Source: Paraburkholderia kirstenboschensis (GTDB lineage: Bacteria > Pseudomonadota > Gammaproteobacteria > Burkholderiales > Burkholderiaceae). From it: DNA of 64,000 nucleotides. The stretch is from assembly GCF_904848585.1 (NCBI RefSeq), contig NZ_CAJHCR010000027.1, positions 1-64,000 of the forward strand, given 5' to 3'. A model generated the notes under the pieces. It searched no databases. It saw only the letters and a list, made by a program, of their open reading frames with translations, and was not told the origin of the DNA. Positions 33,647 to 43,059 of this stretch are shown piece after piece (within the stretch, counting starts at the first letter, position 1; each line of letters begins with the position of its first letter). Made by a program: the position numbers and the translations under genes.

Positions 33647-36142
33647 ATGCGCAAAAGATCGACCAATTCCACCAGCACGACCGAGGTAGGCGACGGTTTT
33701 CGGGACGCCGTCGCTGCACTCCTGCGAACGAAATATTCCGATGTGGCGACAGAGGTGCTGATCGGTGCAAAAAAAGTAGATATCGTCTACACGACTTCAG
33801 ACTTCGGCAGGCGCATCAGGGTCGGCGTCGAATGCAAGAACGAAGCGGCGCCCCTAACCAAAGACCGGATTCGCACCGAGATTTGGGCGGAGCATCAGCA
33901 ACTGGTGGACACGCAAAAGCTGGACATGCTGATCATCGTAGCCCGCAAAGACATCAACGCGATGGCTCGCGAATTTGTCAACGGAACGGCGGCATTGCGC
34001 TTTCAGACTTACGAGCAGCTTGAGGACAGCCTGATAGGGTTGAACGAGTATGTGGCGGAACTTGCCGCGATGTTCAAGGACAACCATCTTGACCGCTACT
34101 ACGTTGACGCCCGCTTTGAGCGGCATACGCAGCCCGCACTCGATGTGATCGCGCAGTGGATGCGCTCTGACGACCCGACTCCCATGGCTATTCTGGGCGG
34201 CTACGGAAAGGGGAAGACAAGTCTCGCGCTTCGCGTCGTTTCGCAACAAGCCGAAAGACACCGCAACGATCCGACGGAACGCATACCCATCCTGATCCGG
34301 CTAGGCCAGGTTGTGCACGAGACGCAACTTGAAGCGCTCTTTGGAAAAGAGTTCACGGCACGTCATCCCGCGACCGATTTCCGGTTCCAAACGTTGATGC
34401 ACCTGAATGCCGCAGGCCGTCTGCTCGTCGTCTTGGACGGGTTTGATGAGATGAAACATGCGATGTCGCTCGCTGATTTCCGCGCGACGTTCCGGGAGTT
34501 CAATCGACTGCTTGGGCCGAAAGCAAAAGTGCTGTTACTGGGGCGACCCAATGCACTGCCAACCGAAGCCCGGACACATGTGCTCCGGGGATTAAGACGT
34601 GTTGGTACGCAGATGATCCAGGATCCGCACTTCGGAACGTGGCGCGAAGAAGAGATTGCTTTTTTCAATGCTGAGGAAGTCGATTCGTTTCTTCGAGCCT
34701 ATCTCGGTCATCTGATAAGCACGCGAGGCATGAATACTGTCTCCCGCATGTCCGTCGACGCATTTGTTGACGCGCGCGTTAGAGAGATCATTTCGAAGGT
34801 CAACCCCGATCTGCTGAGCCGACCGGTACAGGCGAGGATCGTCGCGGATCTGGCCTTCAACCCCGGCTTTACGCTAGATGGATTCACCAAGTACACCTTG
34901 TACGACACCTTCATCCGCGCAGTCATTGATCGCGATATGGAGGAAAAGCGCGCGCGAGCGATCATACCGTTTGAACCCCGATTCTTATTCCAGCAAAAAC
35001 TCGCATGGTGGTCCTGGACGAAATCGAGCGAAGGTCAGGGATACTTCAATCGTGACGAGATACCCCCTCAGCTCGTTGAACGCCTGCCCGATGGCGATGC
35101 GGCCGACGGCGCCTCAAAGCTGAATGAGTACATCGTTTCGAGTCTGACCGAAGAAAAGGAAGCTGGCGTCCTGTACTTCGCGCATCGCTCGTTTCAGGAA
35201 TTCCTGGTTGCCGATCATCTTCGCACCGTCCGGCTGACGCCAGATCAGCATGTCACCATGAGCGCGGCTATTACGCCGGACATCCGAAGCTTTCTGGACG
35301 AGGCCCCAGACCAGACGCATCTCACAACCTGGTTTGAGACGCTCACTGCGTGCGAGGGTCCACTGACCATCGAATATCTCAGGTACTTCCAGTCAGATGT
35401 TGCACTCGTCAAAACCATTGCAGGCGCCGCGAAGTCAGACGCGTGTTCCCCTGCACATATCGCCGTGCTGGGCATCGCACACGACCATCACGCCGACTGG
35501 CCGCTGTCAGAGGTCGAGACAATCGGTATCTTGAGTCATGCCGTCATTACCCGTGACAAGGATACGGCTCCCCTCGCTGCCCTGAGTCTATTGCGCATGG
35601 CGTATAAAGGGTCACAAACCGCCATGAAAGCATTTGTTGCCGCACTTCTTTTGCGCATCGCTCAACGGGTCCGGGAGCCCGATGACGTCGACAAATCGCT
35701 GACGGTCGCCAGCCAGAAATTTGGTGTGCTGGAAGAAATGCTCAGCAGTTGCATGCGAAAGATCAGGAACATTACCGACGGGATTGTGATTGAGCTCGAT
35801 GTCAAAAAGGCATGCCAGCTCCTTTACGATAAAGTGACGTTAGAGTACCTTGCAGAGCCCGAGGATTCGGAGTTAAAAGCCCTGCTGACCCCGTACTCGA
35901 TTATCGAGCTGCCGCAATCTGGGCAGAAAGGACCCGTTAAGTTGGTCCTGCCAGCTGTCAAAGCCATTGAAGCCGTCAAAGGTAAGGCGAGACGTGAACT
36001 GGTCGAAAAGATTGTACGAAGCCCTGGCGACCGTTTTAACGTAGTGAAGGTCGATGACCGGACACGTCGACATTACAGCATAGCCGACGATGAGCTCCTT
36101 GACCTCGCCGAGGGCGCAGACATCCCGAGTGCCGCATCATAG
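33647..36142 (+). CDS. PD-(D/E)xK nuclease fused to a NACHT-type STAND NTPase
   Basis: The product has 831 residues from ATG 33647; a GTG codon just before is also possible. Residues about 12-125 resemble Mrr-like restriction nucleases: helix GDGFRDAVAALLRTKYSD, strand KKVDIVY (Asp near 45) and VGVECKN (Glu-x-Lys near 62-64), the PD-(D/E)xK triad. From about 180 a NACHT NTPase follows: Walker A GGYGKGKTSLAL, Walker B LLVVLDGFDEM near 260-269, a winged-helix region and YFAHRSFQEFLVADHL, typical of NACHT proteins. The C-terminal about 280 residues are helical and would be the sensor. This architecture (nuclease effector, switch, sensor) matches antiphage STAND proteins such as Avs and bNACHT types. 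All motifs are intact. Confidence 0.82.
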   Translation: MRKRSTNSTSTTEVGDGFRDAVAALLRTKYSDVATEVLIGAKKVDIVYTTSDFGRRIRVGVECKNEAAPLTKDRIRTEIWAEHQQLVDTQKLDMLIIVARKDINAMAREFVNGTAALRFQTYEQLEDSLIGLNEYVAELAAMFKDNHLDRYYVDARFERHTQPALDVIAQWMRSDDPTPMAILGGYGKGKTSLALRVVSQQAERHRNDPTERIPILIRLGQVVHETQLEALFGKEFTARHPATDFRFQTLMHLNAAGRLLVVLDGFDEMKHAMSLADFRATFREFNRLLGPKAKVLLLGRPNALPTEARTHVLRGLRRVGTQMIQDPHFGTWREEEIAFFNAEEVDSFLRAYLGHLISTRGMNTVSRMSVDAFVDARVREIISKVNPDLLSRPVQARIVADLAFNPGFTLDGFTKYTLYDTFIRAVIDRDMEEKRARAIIPFEPRFLFQQKLAWWSWTKSSEGQGYFNRDEIPPQLVERLPDGDAADGASKLNEYIVSSLTEEKEAGVLYFAHRSFQEFLVADHLRTVRLTPDQHVTMSAAITPDIRSFLDEAPDQTHLTTWFETLTACEGPLTIEYLRYFQSDVALVKTIAGAAKSDACSPAHIAVLGIAHDHHADWPLSEVETIGILSHAVITRDKDTAPLAALSLLRMAYKGSQTAMKAFVAALLLRIAQRVREPDDVDKSLTVASQKFGVLEEMLSSCMRKIRNITDGIVIELDVKKACQLLYDKVTLEYLAEPEDSELKALLTPYSIIELPQSGQKGPVKLVLPAVKAIEAVKGKARRELVEKIVRSPGDRFNVVKVDDRTRRHYSIADDELLDLAEGADIPSAAS

Positions 36143-37303
36143 CGACTTGCCGCGGCGCGCGAACGCCTGTCGACACAATTCGTTCACGGCTGCCGACTGG
36201 GGCTGTAGCGATTGAACCGATATAAACCAGCAGGAAGACGCCGTGGTAAATCGAAGTTGACGCTGGGTGTGGCCGCAGTCGCGCTGTTTTCTGCTCTTGA
36301 AAGCGTCAAGGCGTCGAACCAGCACGGCCTCCAACCCGTGAACCGGAGTTGCTGTTGGCGTTCACAATTGCCGCTAGCCATGGCAACGATTCTGCTGGCG
36401 CCGAATCTGCTGTTGGTGTTCCTAAATGTCGGGCGTGGACAAAAAACGGGGGAAGGGGCGTTCACCGTCGAGCGAACGGTGAGCTTTTCCGGGAAGTGGC
36501 CGGGTATGTCGATCGACCGGCTGGCCGCTGCCCATATAATTCTGCGACAAACGGGAAGAATGTCGGTCTGGCGTTAGGCCCCATTGCGAATAACAGCGCG
36601 CAAGATGTTCACCGTGCCGTAGACGCGGACCGGGGAAAGGAAGGCCGCGCACCCGGCGGAGAGTGACGAGATGAACCCGGTTTGGTTTGGCCTTGTACAG
36701 CAATTCGACTACTGGCGCGCTTGACACGAAGGAAGCATGGCGTAGCACAGTGGAATTCTGACACGGCAGACGGTGATCTTGAACGGGAGCTCGATGAACG
36801 CATTGCCGCGAGCGAAAGCCGTCGAAAAGTGATGCTCGAGCGGGCGAAGCCGCGGAATGCTCACATGAGCGCAGACCCGATGCCGGCCGGTCAAGCGTGA
36901 GGCGGTGTGCGTTCTGGAAACTTCGCGTGCGTTGCCATCGCTGGCGATTAGGCCGTTCAGCTCAACACGGCGGATCGCGTCGTTTGACAGGGATCGTCGC
37001 TAGTGACCAAGAGGAACGGAGACAGGAAATCCCGCAGGGTGAAGAGCAGACCATCGTCGACCATTAAGCGTCGATAGATATGGAGTACATATTAATGACG
37101 TTGTGTCACTGGGGCGCGGTGCAAGAATGACTGATCGGTATCGGCGCGGCCGCGTCAGCAGTTCTCTGGCGTAGATCGCTTCGCCCAAGTTATGCCACGA
37201 AATGCTGCTATTGAGAGAAGAAAACTTATCATAATAGAGCGGTTCACTCACCTGTCTGTAACAGACCTCACGGATTGGATACGAGGACCCAAAGGAGAGA
37301 TGG
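36143..37303. other. 1.16 kb without a supportable gene
   Basis: Downstream of the NACHT gene only chance frames are found on both strands. An AT-richer stretch at 37075-37240 may contain promoter elements, and CTGTCTGTAACAGAC near 37251 has a short dyad (GTCTGTaACAGAC) that could be an operator for the TetR-like relic next to it. Confidence 0.4.
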
Positions 37304-37480
37304 GTGGTGCGACGCCCAACGGATCAAGCAAGAATGACCCCGATTCGGCATGAGTCGAGCGGCGCTACTGCCAATGAGCGGACGCTTGCTCAGATATCGC
37401 AGTCACGGGGCGTCTCGAGCTTTGTCGCCATCGCGTTGCCGGCGCGCGTCTCTACAAGGTTGCGCTGTCCGACCAGATAA
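37304..37480 (+). pseudogene. TetR/BetI-type regulator, N-terminal remnant
   Basis: A GTG with AGGAG upstream opens 58 codons reading RRPTDQARMTPIRHESSGAT, then RTLAQISQSRGVSSF and drifts off. MTPIR and TLAQISQ-x2-GVS match the start and first helix-turn-helix of TetR-family (BetI-like) regulators, with the part between shortened and the rest absent. It overlaps the 3-prime end of the EthD gene on the other strand by 29 bases. It is probably the remains of a regulator that once faced the catabolic operon. Confidence 0.45.
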
Positions 37481-38186
37481 CCTTCCGCTCACGGATGATG
37501 AAACGAGTCGTCGGCTTCGCGATGAACACACCTTCATCAGGCCGGACTCGGGCAAGGTACTGGGAATCATTGAACGCAGCTTCCAGGTCTTCCATTGAGT
37601 CGAACCAGATTTCAGCAACGCCAGAGTACGGTGCGATCCTTCCTTCGGGACTCAGGCTGCGGTAACGCTCGGGCATGCCATGATTCTGGACATACCGCCG
37701 GATCCGATTCCAGAACGGCTTGGTATCTTCGACGAGCGGAGCATGATTATTCCGCCAGTATTCAAGAAATGACTCATGCGTGAACCCCGATGCTGGCCGC
37801 AGGAAAGACATGAATTTCACCCCAGCGCGTGGACCATCCTTGACGACTTTCTGGCGGGCGAAGATGGCCGTGCAATCGGCGAGCGACAGAAACTCCTGTT
37901 CATCCGGACGAACGAGCGCCAGATACTCTGGTTCGTCGAAGAAGTCTATAGTCATATCCTGGCGCAGACGTTGCATTGTCTGCGCAATACCATCAAATTC
38001 CGCCTCGGTCCCGATGCCTGCGGGCATCGGCAGAACATAGCTTTGCACATAGCTTTCATTGTTCGCCCAATACGACGCTATCGAAGCTAGCAGCGGGCCA
38101 TGCACGGTGTGCCAGTGTTCGTTGAACTGTTCGCGGGTCAGGTCGCTGCGGCGCTTGAGCAATGAAAACTTCTGGATTGCGTCCAT
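37452..38186 (-). CDS. Protein with two EthD-type ferredoxin-fold domains
   Basis: The 244-residue protein starts MDAIQKFSLLKRRSDLTREQ and FNEHWHTVHGPLLASI. A second unit begins GVKFMSFLRPASGFTHESFL followed by EYWRNNHAPLV. Each unit has the EthD pattern (F-x2-HW-x3-H-x-PL) of dimeric alpha-beta barrel proteins. In each, a histidine in the HxPL segment may be functional (VHGPL, NHAPL). Such proteins act as small-ring isomerases, lyases or accessory proteins of degradation pathways. GGAGG stands 6 bases before the ATG. It is the last gene of the gentisate/transport operon, 104 bases after the binding-protein gene. Confidence 0.8.
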   Translation of the reverse strand: MDAIQKFSLLKRRSDLTREQFNEHWHTVHGPLLASIASYWANNESYVQSYVLPMPAGIGTEAEFDGIAQTMQRLRQDMTIDFFDEPEYLALVRPDEQEFLSLADCTAIFARQKVVKDGPRAGVKFMSFLRPASGFTHESFLEYWRNNHAPLVEDTKPFWNRIRRYVQNHGMPERYRSLSPEGRIAPYSGVAEIWFDSMEDLEAAFNDSQYLARVRPDEGVFIAKPTTRFIIRERKVIWSDSATL

Positions 38187-38290
38187 GTGTACCTCCGATT
38201 GAGGAAGCGACCGCGATTGAACGTTCGGGCCGAGGAGGACGTGGCCACGCGGTCGAGGAAATTATGCGGGCGAAGTACTACGTGCGTGAT

Positions 38291-39484
38291 TCAACTGCGA
38301 AGCTTGCAGGAACCGGTAGGCGAGGGCGTTGCGACATCCGGCGGGACTGTCATTTTGATGACTGGCCGCAACTTGCCGTCAACCTGCTCAACAACGCCGA
38401 AGAAGTTCGGTGCGACGAGCTGATGGTCCTCGGAACGCATCCGTTGCGTACCGTAAATTGTATTAAAGGTCCCGCCAGAAAGTGCCCCGGCCACGTCAGC
38501 GGCCTTGACGCTGTGAGCTTTGGCGATCGCCTGAAACAGGACCTGCATCCCGATGTATGTCTCGCCTTCGAAGTTGGTGGGCCAGGTTCCTGGGTATTTC
38601 TTGGCCCAGTCAGCGACAAATTTCCTGTTCGCGGGCGTATCCAGGGTCGAACTGTAGTTGATGACAGTCCACGCGCCCTTCAGATTATCCCCGCTCGCTT
38701 TGACCATGTTATCGCTTGCATATGTGACCCCCGCGACGACAACCTTGCTGAAAAGCCGAAACTGCGTGGCCTGGTTGACGAAGTTCACCGCGTCACGTCC
38801 GGACAGAGCTACCCACACGCCTTGCGCGCCTGCGTTTGCAATCGCCTGAATATAGGGCGCAAAGTCGTTTGTGCCCACCGGCGCATATGCCTCTGAAACA
38901 ATCTGGTGTTTCAGCTGTTTTGCCGCATCCCCGAAGCTGGTTCCGGCGTTGTGTCCCCAAGTGCTATCGGTTCCAATGATTGCCCACTTGTCCTCTTTGC
39001 GCGTTGCCAACCATGGCTTAACGACGGTGGTATCGGCATTGTCGGGCCTGTTCACGCGAAACATTCTCGGGTTGCAGGACACTCCGGTGACCTCGTTCGC
39101 CTTGTTGATGGTTGCCACGTACAATGCGTCCCAGCGTTGCAGCATAGGTGCCATGGCGAGACCCTCCCCAGACTGAATAGTGCCCGTAAGCAGGCGGTAC
39201 CCATCGAGCGCAAGCTTCTCCCCTTGCTGACGCGCTGCGTCCGCTCGGCCCTGGTCATCCATGAAGCGAGCCTCAACTTTGCGTCCGTCGACGCCACCAG
39301 CGGCGTTCGCTTCATCAACTGCGAACGTCACCGCGCGCTTCACCTGGTCGCCCAGGTCAGCGAGCGAACCGGTCAGTGCAGTCGGCACCCCAATCTTGAC
39401 TGGCTCCTGATCCGCCAAGGCCGCGCCACTACCTGCAGCAATCGCGACCGACAGCGCAAAAAGGGTAGCTTTGAACAATTTCAT
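38291..39484 (-). CDS. ABC transporter periplasmic binding protein (LivJ/HAAT type)
   Basis: The 397 residues begin with a Sec signal peptide (MKLFKATLFALSVAIAAGSG, cleaved near AALA-DQ). Then EPVKIGVPTALTGSLADLGD and VDGRKVEARFMDDQGRADAA follow, the standard opening of branched-chain amino-acid-type type I binding proteins. GGAGA precedes the ATG. Together with LivHMGF it forms a complete importer. Its place in a gentisate operon indicates an aromatic acid or a related compound as substrate rather than leucine. It lies 40 bases after livF. The C-terminus ends in an atypical SPTGSCKLRS, but the length is normal. Confidence 0.88.
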   Translation of the reverse strand: MKLFKATLFALSVAIAAGSGAALADQEPVKIGVPTALTGSLADLGDQVKRAVTFAVDEANAAGGVDGRKVEARFMDDQGRADAARQQGEKLALDGYRLLTGTIQSGEGLAMAPMLQRWDALYVATINKANEVTGVSCNPRMFRVNRPDNADTTVVKPWLATRKEDKWAIIGTDSTWGHNAGTSFGDAAKQLKHQIVSEAYAPVGTNDFAPYIQAIANAGAQGVWVALSGRDAVNFVNQATQFRLFSKVVVAGVTYASDNMVKASGDNLKGAWTVINYSSTLDTPANRKFVADWAKKYPGTWPTNFEGETYIGMQVLFQAIAKAHSVKAADVAGALSGGTFNTIYGTQRMRSEDHQLVAPNFFGVVEQVDGKLRPVIKMTVPPDVATPSPTGSCKLRS

Positions 39485-39524
39485 TGTTTGTCTCCAATGT
39501 GGAAAAGTGATTCAGTTGGTTTTA

Positions 39525-40223
39525 CTAAACCATGATGTGCTTATGAAGCGACTCAAAGGTGATTCCCTTCATTGAGCCAGAGTCAGTAATGGTCCCTTTC
39601 GAAAGAACGTGATAGTGGTCAGTGGCGGCGCAGACGAGCCGAATATTCTGCTCGATGAGGAGAATGCTAGTGCCCTGGTCTGCAAGCTTTCGAAGCGTTA
39701 CTCCCAGCGCGTCGACGACGACCGGGGCGAGACCTTCGCTCGGCTCATCAAGAATCAACAGGTCGGGATTGGTCATCAAGGCGCGGCCGATAGCGAGCAT
39801 CTGCTGCTGCCCACCGCTCATCGCGGTACCGGGCGTCTCGGCCCGTTCACGCAGAATCGGGAAGAGATTGAATATTGACTCGACATTCCATGGCCCTGGT
39901 CGCTTTACTGCGGCACCCAGCAGCAGATTCTCGCGGACGCTAAGCGTCGGCACAATCCGACGGCCTTGGGGCACCACCGCGACCCCCGACCAGGCGGCGC
40001 TGAAGCTTCGTAGCTTCCGGAACTGCTTGCCACCCATCTGGACGGAGCCGCTATGCAGGTTCGCGAGGCCGAGGCACGTATTGACGACGGTTGTCTTTCC
40101 GACGCCATTGCGACCGAGAATCGCCACGCGTTCCTGGCGGCCAATCTCAAGGCTGAAGTCGTGCAACACTTGCGCGCGACCATATCCGGAATTTACTTTT
40201 TCCAACGAGAGAAGTGGGCTCAC
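39525..40223 (-). CDS. livF: ABC transporter ATPase, LivF type
   Basis: The protein has 232 residues starting at GTG 40223, whose bases overlap the TGA of livG (GTGA). It has Walker A ILGRNGVGKTTVVN, signature MSGGQQQMLAIGRALM, Walker B LLILDEPSEGLAP and the switch histidine region. LivF is the shorter of the two ATPases of HAAT importers and pairs with LivG to power the LivHM channel. No lesion is seen. The tight overlaps from livM through livF show one translational unit. Confidence 0.92.
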   Translation of the reverse strand: MSPLLSLEKVNSGYGRAQVLHDFSLEIGRQERVAILGRNGVGKTTVVNTCLGLANLHSGSVQMGGKQFRKLRSFSAAWSGVAVVPQGRRIVPTLSVRENLLLGAAVKRPGPWNVESIFNLFPILRERAETPGTAMSGGQQQMLAIGRALMTNPDLLILDEPSEGLAPVVVDALGVTLRKLADQGTSILLIEQNIRLVCAATDHYHVLSKGTITDSGSMKGITFESLHKHIMV

Positions 40224-40933
40224 GCCGTGCTCCCAAGATAAGCGGTGATGACCTGAGGCATCGCCCTGACTTCAGCCGGCGAACCTTCGGCAAGAATCTT
40301 GCCGAGATGAAGGACGGTGAGATGGCTGCAGATAGAGAAAATCACCTCCATGTCGTGCTCGACGATGAGGACAGTCACTCCCCAGCGTTTCGCCAGATCC
40401 CTCAGCAGGGAAGCGAGCTTGAGCGATTCGTCAACTGTTAAACCAGCGGCCGGTTCATCGAGCAGCAAGACCTTTGGTCGTCCCGCAAGGGCCAAGGCCA
40501 AATCAAGCCGCCGCTGTTCGCCATAGGAGATGTCGTGCGCGCGGCGCTTGGCAAGCCTTGTCAGCGACAGTTCTTCCATCACCTCGTCGGCGTTGTCTTG
40601 CTCCGCACCTCGGGCCGACAACCGGATTTGCTTTTCGACGGAAAGGTCGGGAAAGATACTCGTCTTCTGGAAGGAGCGCGCCAGTCCTGCACGCCGACGC
40701 TCGCGCGGACTCATCGTTGTCACGTCCACGCCGTCGAGATGAACCGAGCCCGATGTGAGACCGCGGCCAGAAAGTGCATCCATGAGGGTGGATTTACCCG
40801 CCCCGTTTGAGCCGATTAACCCGCGAACCTCGCCCGGCTTTAGCGATATGCTGACGTTATCGAGCGCCGCAAAGCCGCCGTAACGTCGCGTCAGACTGAC
40901 GCCCTTGAGAATGCTGTTTTCGACGCTTGTCAT
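40220..40933 (-). CDS. livG: ABC transporter ATPase, LivG type
   Basis: ATG 40933 overlaps the TGA of livM (ATGA) and gives 237 residues. Motifs: Walker A GLIGSNGAGKSTLMDAL, signature ISYGEQRRLDLALAL, Walker B KVLLLDEPAAGLT, then VTVLIVEHDMEVIFSICSHL. The signature starts SYGEQ instead of SGGQ, as is normal in LivG proteins. The longer open frame upstream lies within livM and is not coding. The C-terminal extension (EGSPAEVRAMPQVITAYLGS) is also typical of LivG. Confidence 0.92.
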   Translation of the reverse strand: MTSVENSILKGVSLTRRYGGFAALDNVSISLKPGEVRGLIGSNGAGKSTLMDALSGRGLTSGSVHLDGVDVTTMSPRERRRAGLARSFQKTSIFPDLSVEKQIRLSARGAEQDNADEVMEELSLTRLAKRRAHDISYGEQRRLDLALALAGRPKVLLLDEPAAGLTVDESLKLASLLRDLAKRWGVTVLIVEHDMEVIFSICSHLTVLHLGKILAEGSPAEVRAMPQVITAYLGSTA

Positions 40934-41976
40934 GATGCATGCCCTCCAGACTTTCCTCGGGCGAGTTTCAGAAGTCCACTGATGCCTTGTGGAACGACGA
41001 GAACGACCACGATGAGCATGCCACCCACCAAAGCCTGCCAATGATCAGTGACGTCACCAATGAAACTCTTGAGGAAGAAGAAAAACACCGCTCCAAGGGC
41101 TGGCCCCCAAACGCTGCGGGTGCCGCCAATGATGGCCATAATCATGACCTCACCCGACAGGCTCCAGCTCAGGATGTCAGGTGTGACGAACCCGTTGTAC
41201 AAGGTAAAGAGGACGCCGGCCAAGGACGCAATGAAAGCCGAAATCGCATATACGATGGCACGCGGAACGACGGTCGCGTAGCCAATGAAGCGCACACGCT
41301 CTTCGTTCTCGCGAATGGCGAGTGTGAGTGTCCCAAAGTGGCCGGACGCAAGAACATATAGGCCGAACACCACCAGAACGAGGACGAACCAGCAGGCAAT
41401 GAACATTGTTCCAGCATCCTGGAACATTGCGGTATGGACGGCGAAAATCGAGGCAGGCCAGTCCACCCGCAGACCATCTTCACCGTTTGCCAGGCCCCGC
41501 CACCGCATGAACAGTTCGTAGAATGCCTGAGCAACCGCAAGCGTAAGCATCGAAAACGCGACACCAACCATCCGGATGAAGACCATGCCGAGCCCGAAGG
41601 CAAGGAGAGTCGGTATCACAACTGCGAGTCCAATCGCGGCTTCGGGCGATGCGATGTGGCCTCGCATGCTCAGTGCAATGATGTACCCAGCGAGACCGAA
41701 GAACGCGGCGTGGCCAAAACTTACCAGCCCGTTCTGGCGGATGAGAAATCCGACGCTCGTTGCCAGAATTGCACTAATTGTGGCTTGTGTGAGTAACGTA
41801 AAGACGAGCGTTGACTGAATGACCGAAGGGGCCGCCGCACCGGCGACGGCAAGAGCGATAGCAAGCGAGAACGGGACAACCCGGTTTGACGCCGAACGCG
41901 GCAGTGACGAGGTTGGGACTACCGCCGCGGTCGCTCCAGATACATTGGCGGCAGGATTTTGCTTGTTTGAACTCAT
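40930..41976 (-). CDS. livM: ABC transporter permease, LivM type
   Basis: The start at ATG 41976 follows AGAGGAGAG by 6 bases; 348 residues result. About ten hydrophobic segments are visible. The motif LIRQNGLVSFGHAAFFGLAG near residue 80 and LAIRENEERVRFIGYATVVP near 225 are hallmarks of LivM permeases. A Ser/Thr/Ala-rich cytoplasmic leader of about 35 residues precedes the first membrane segment. LivM forms the channel with LivH. A 166-base gap separates it from livH, larger than elsewhere in the operon. Confidence 0.9.
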   Translation of the reverse strand: MSSNKQNPAANVSGATAAVVPTSSLPRSASNRVVPFSLAIALAVAGAAAPSVIQSTLVFTLLTQATISAILATSVGFLIRQNGLVSFGHAAFFGLAGYIIALSMRGHIASPEAAIGLAVVIPTLLAFGLGMVFIRMVGVAFSMLTLAVAQAFYELFMRWRGLANGEDGLRVDWPASIFAVHTAMFQDAGTMFIACWFVLVLVVFGLYVLASGHFGTLTLAIRENEERVRFIGYATVVPRAIVYAISAFIASLAGVLFTLYNGFVTPDILSWSLSGEVMIMAIIGGTRSVWGPALGAVFFFFLKSFIGDVTDHWQALVGGMLIVVVLVVPQGISGLLKLARGKSGGHAS

Positions 41977-42142
41977 GTCGGCTCTCCTCTCGGGTGAGCC
42001 CGTTCGGTACTGGTGCGCATCGTTGTCTCCTTTACTGTCAGCAAGCACAAATGTGCTACCGGCACATCCGCAAACTGAATCTGTCGTTCCGTCTTGAACC
42101 GATTGATCTCCGTCCCGCGCATTTCAGATGACTGCTCCAAAG

Positions 42143-42991
42143 CTATGCAGCGCTCTTTCCAAAACCCTGCGGGCGCCAGATGAGAACGCAAACCATCAGG
42201 AGGAGTGGGATGAGCGACGCCGCAGCCGGGACGAACGCAACTCCCCAGTTGTGTACCTGGCCAATGAGCATGGCTGCGATGAATGCTCCAGTGAAGCTGG
42301 TTAAACCGCCGGTCACCACCACGATGAAAGCATCGATAACAATCGATGCCCCTATGCTGGGAGCCAGTGCGAGAAGAGGAGCCGAAACTGTGCCGGCAAG
42401 GCCCGCCAGTCCGATACCGACGCCGACCACAATCGCGCTGAGACGCTCTGTATTCACACCTTGCATGCCCGTGGTGACCGGGTCGACGCTAGCGGCACGT
42501 ACGAACAGCCCTGCGCGGCTGCAGCGTAGCCAAAGGCCTAGACCGAGCGCGACGACGATAGCGACCCCGACAACAAATAGTCTATAGACAGGGAAGCCTG
42601 TGTCCCCGAGCATCACGACGCCCGACAGCGCTTGCGGCATGGGGAGAGACAGCATCTCATTTCCCCAGACCGTTTTGGCGACATCCTCCAGGACCAGTAG
42701 AATGCCGAACGTCACCAGCACGGTGACGATGGGGTCGTGGTCTTGCAGTTGACGGAACACGAACCGGTCGAGGAGAACACCGAAGACTGCCATCGCGAGA
42801 ACCGAAACGAGTACGCCAGCGCCAAAGCCGGCGGTGGCGCTTACGGTGTAGCCAACGTAACCGCCAATCATGAACATGCCGCCGTGTGCAAAGTTCACGA
42901 CTCGTCGTAAGCCGAAAATCAGCACCAGTCCGACGGACAACACGTAAAGCAGGCTTCCGTAGACGAGTCCGTTTAGAATCTGAATGGCCAT
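42143..42991 (-). CDS. livH: ABC transporter permease, LivH type
   Basis: ATG 42991 with GGAGA 7-11 bases upstream gives 282 residues; a TTG 12 bases earlier is open but unlikely. The start MAIQILNGLVYGSLLYVLSV and VVNFAHGGMFMIGGYVGY are typical of LivH. The long EAA-like cytoplasmic loop region (VDPVTTGMQGVNTERLSAIV) contacts the ATPases. Eight or so membrane segments are apparent. It partners with LivM. The gene follows the Gfo/Idh/MocA gene by 68 bases. Confidence 0.9.
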   Translation of the reverse strand: MAIQILNGLVYGSLLYVLSVGLVLIFGLRRVVNFAHGGMFMIGGYVGYTVSATAGFGAGVLVSVLAMAVFGVLLDRFVFRQLQDHDPIVTVLVTFGILLVLEDVAKTVWGNEMLSLPMPQALSGVVMLGDTGFPVYRLFVVGVAIVVALGLGLWLRCSRAGLFVRAASVDPVTTGMQGVNTERLSAIVVGVGIGLAGLAGTVSAPLLALAPSIGASIVIDAFIVVVTGGLTSFTGAFIAAMLIGQVHNWGVAFVPAAASLIPLLLMVCVLIWRPQGFGKSAA

Positions 42992-43059
42992 GCTTATCTC
43001 CAAATCTAATATTTTTTCGAGTGTTTTGCGACTGATCGAGCCGCCGTCTTAGCCCGTCC

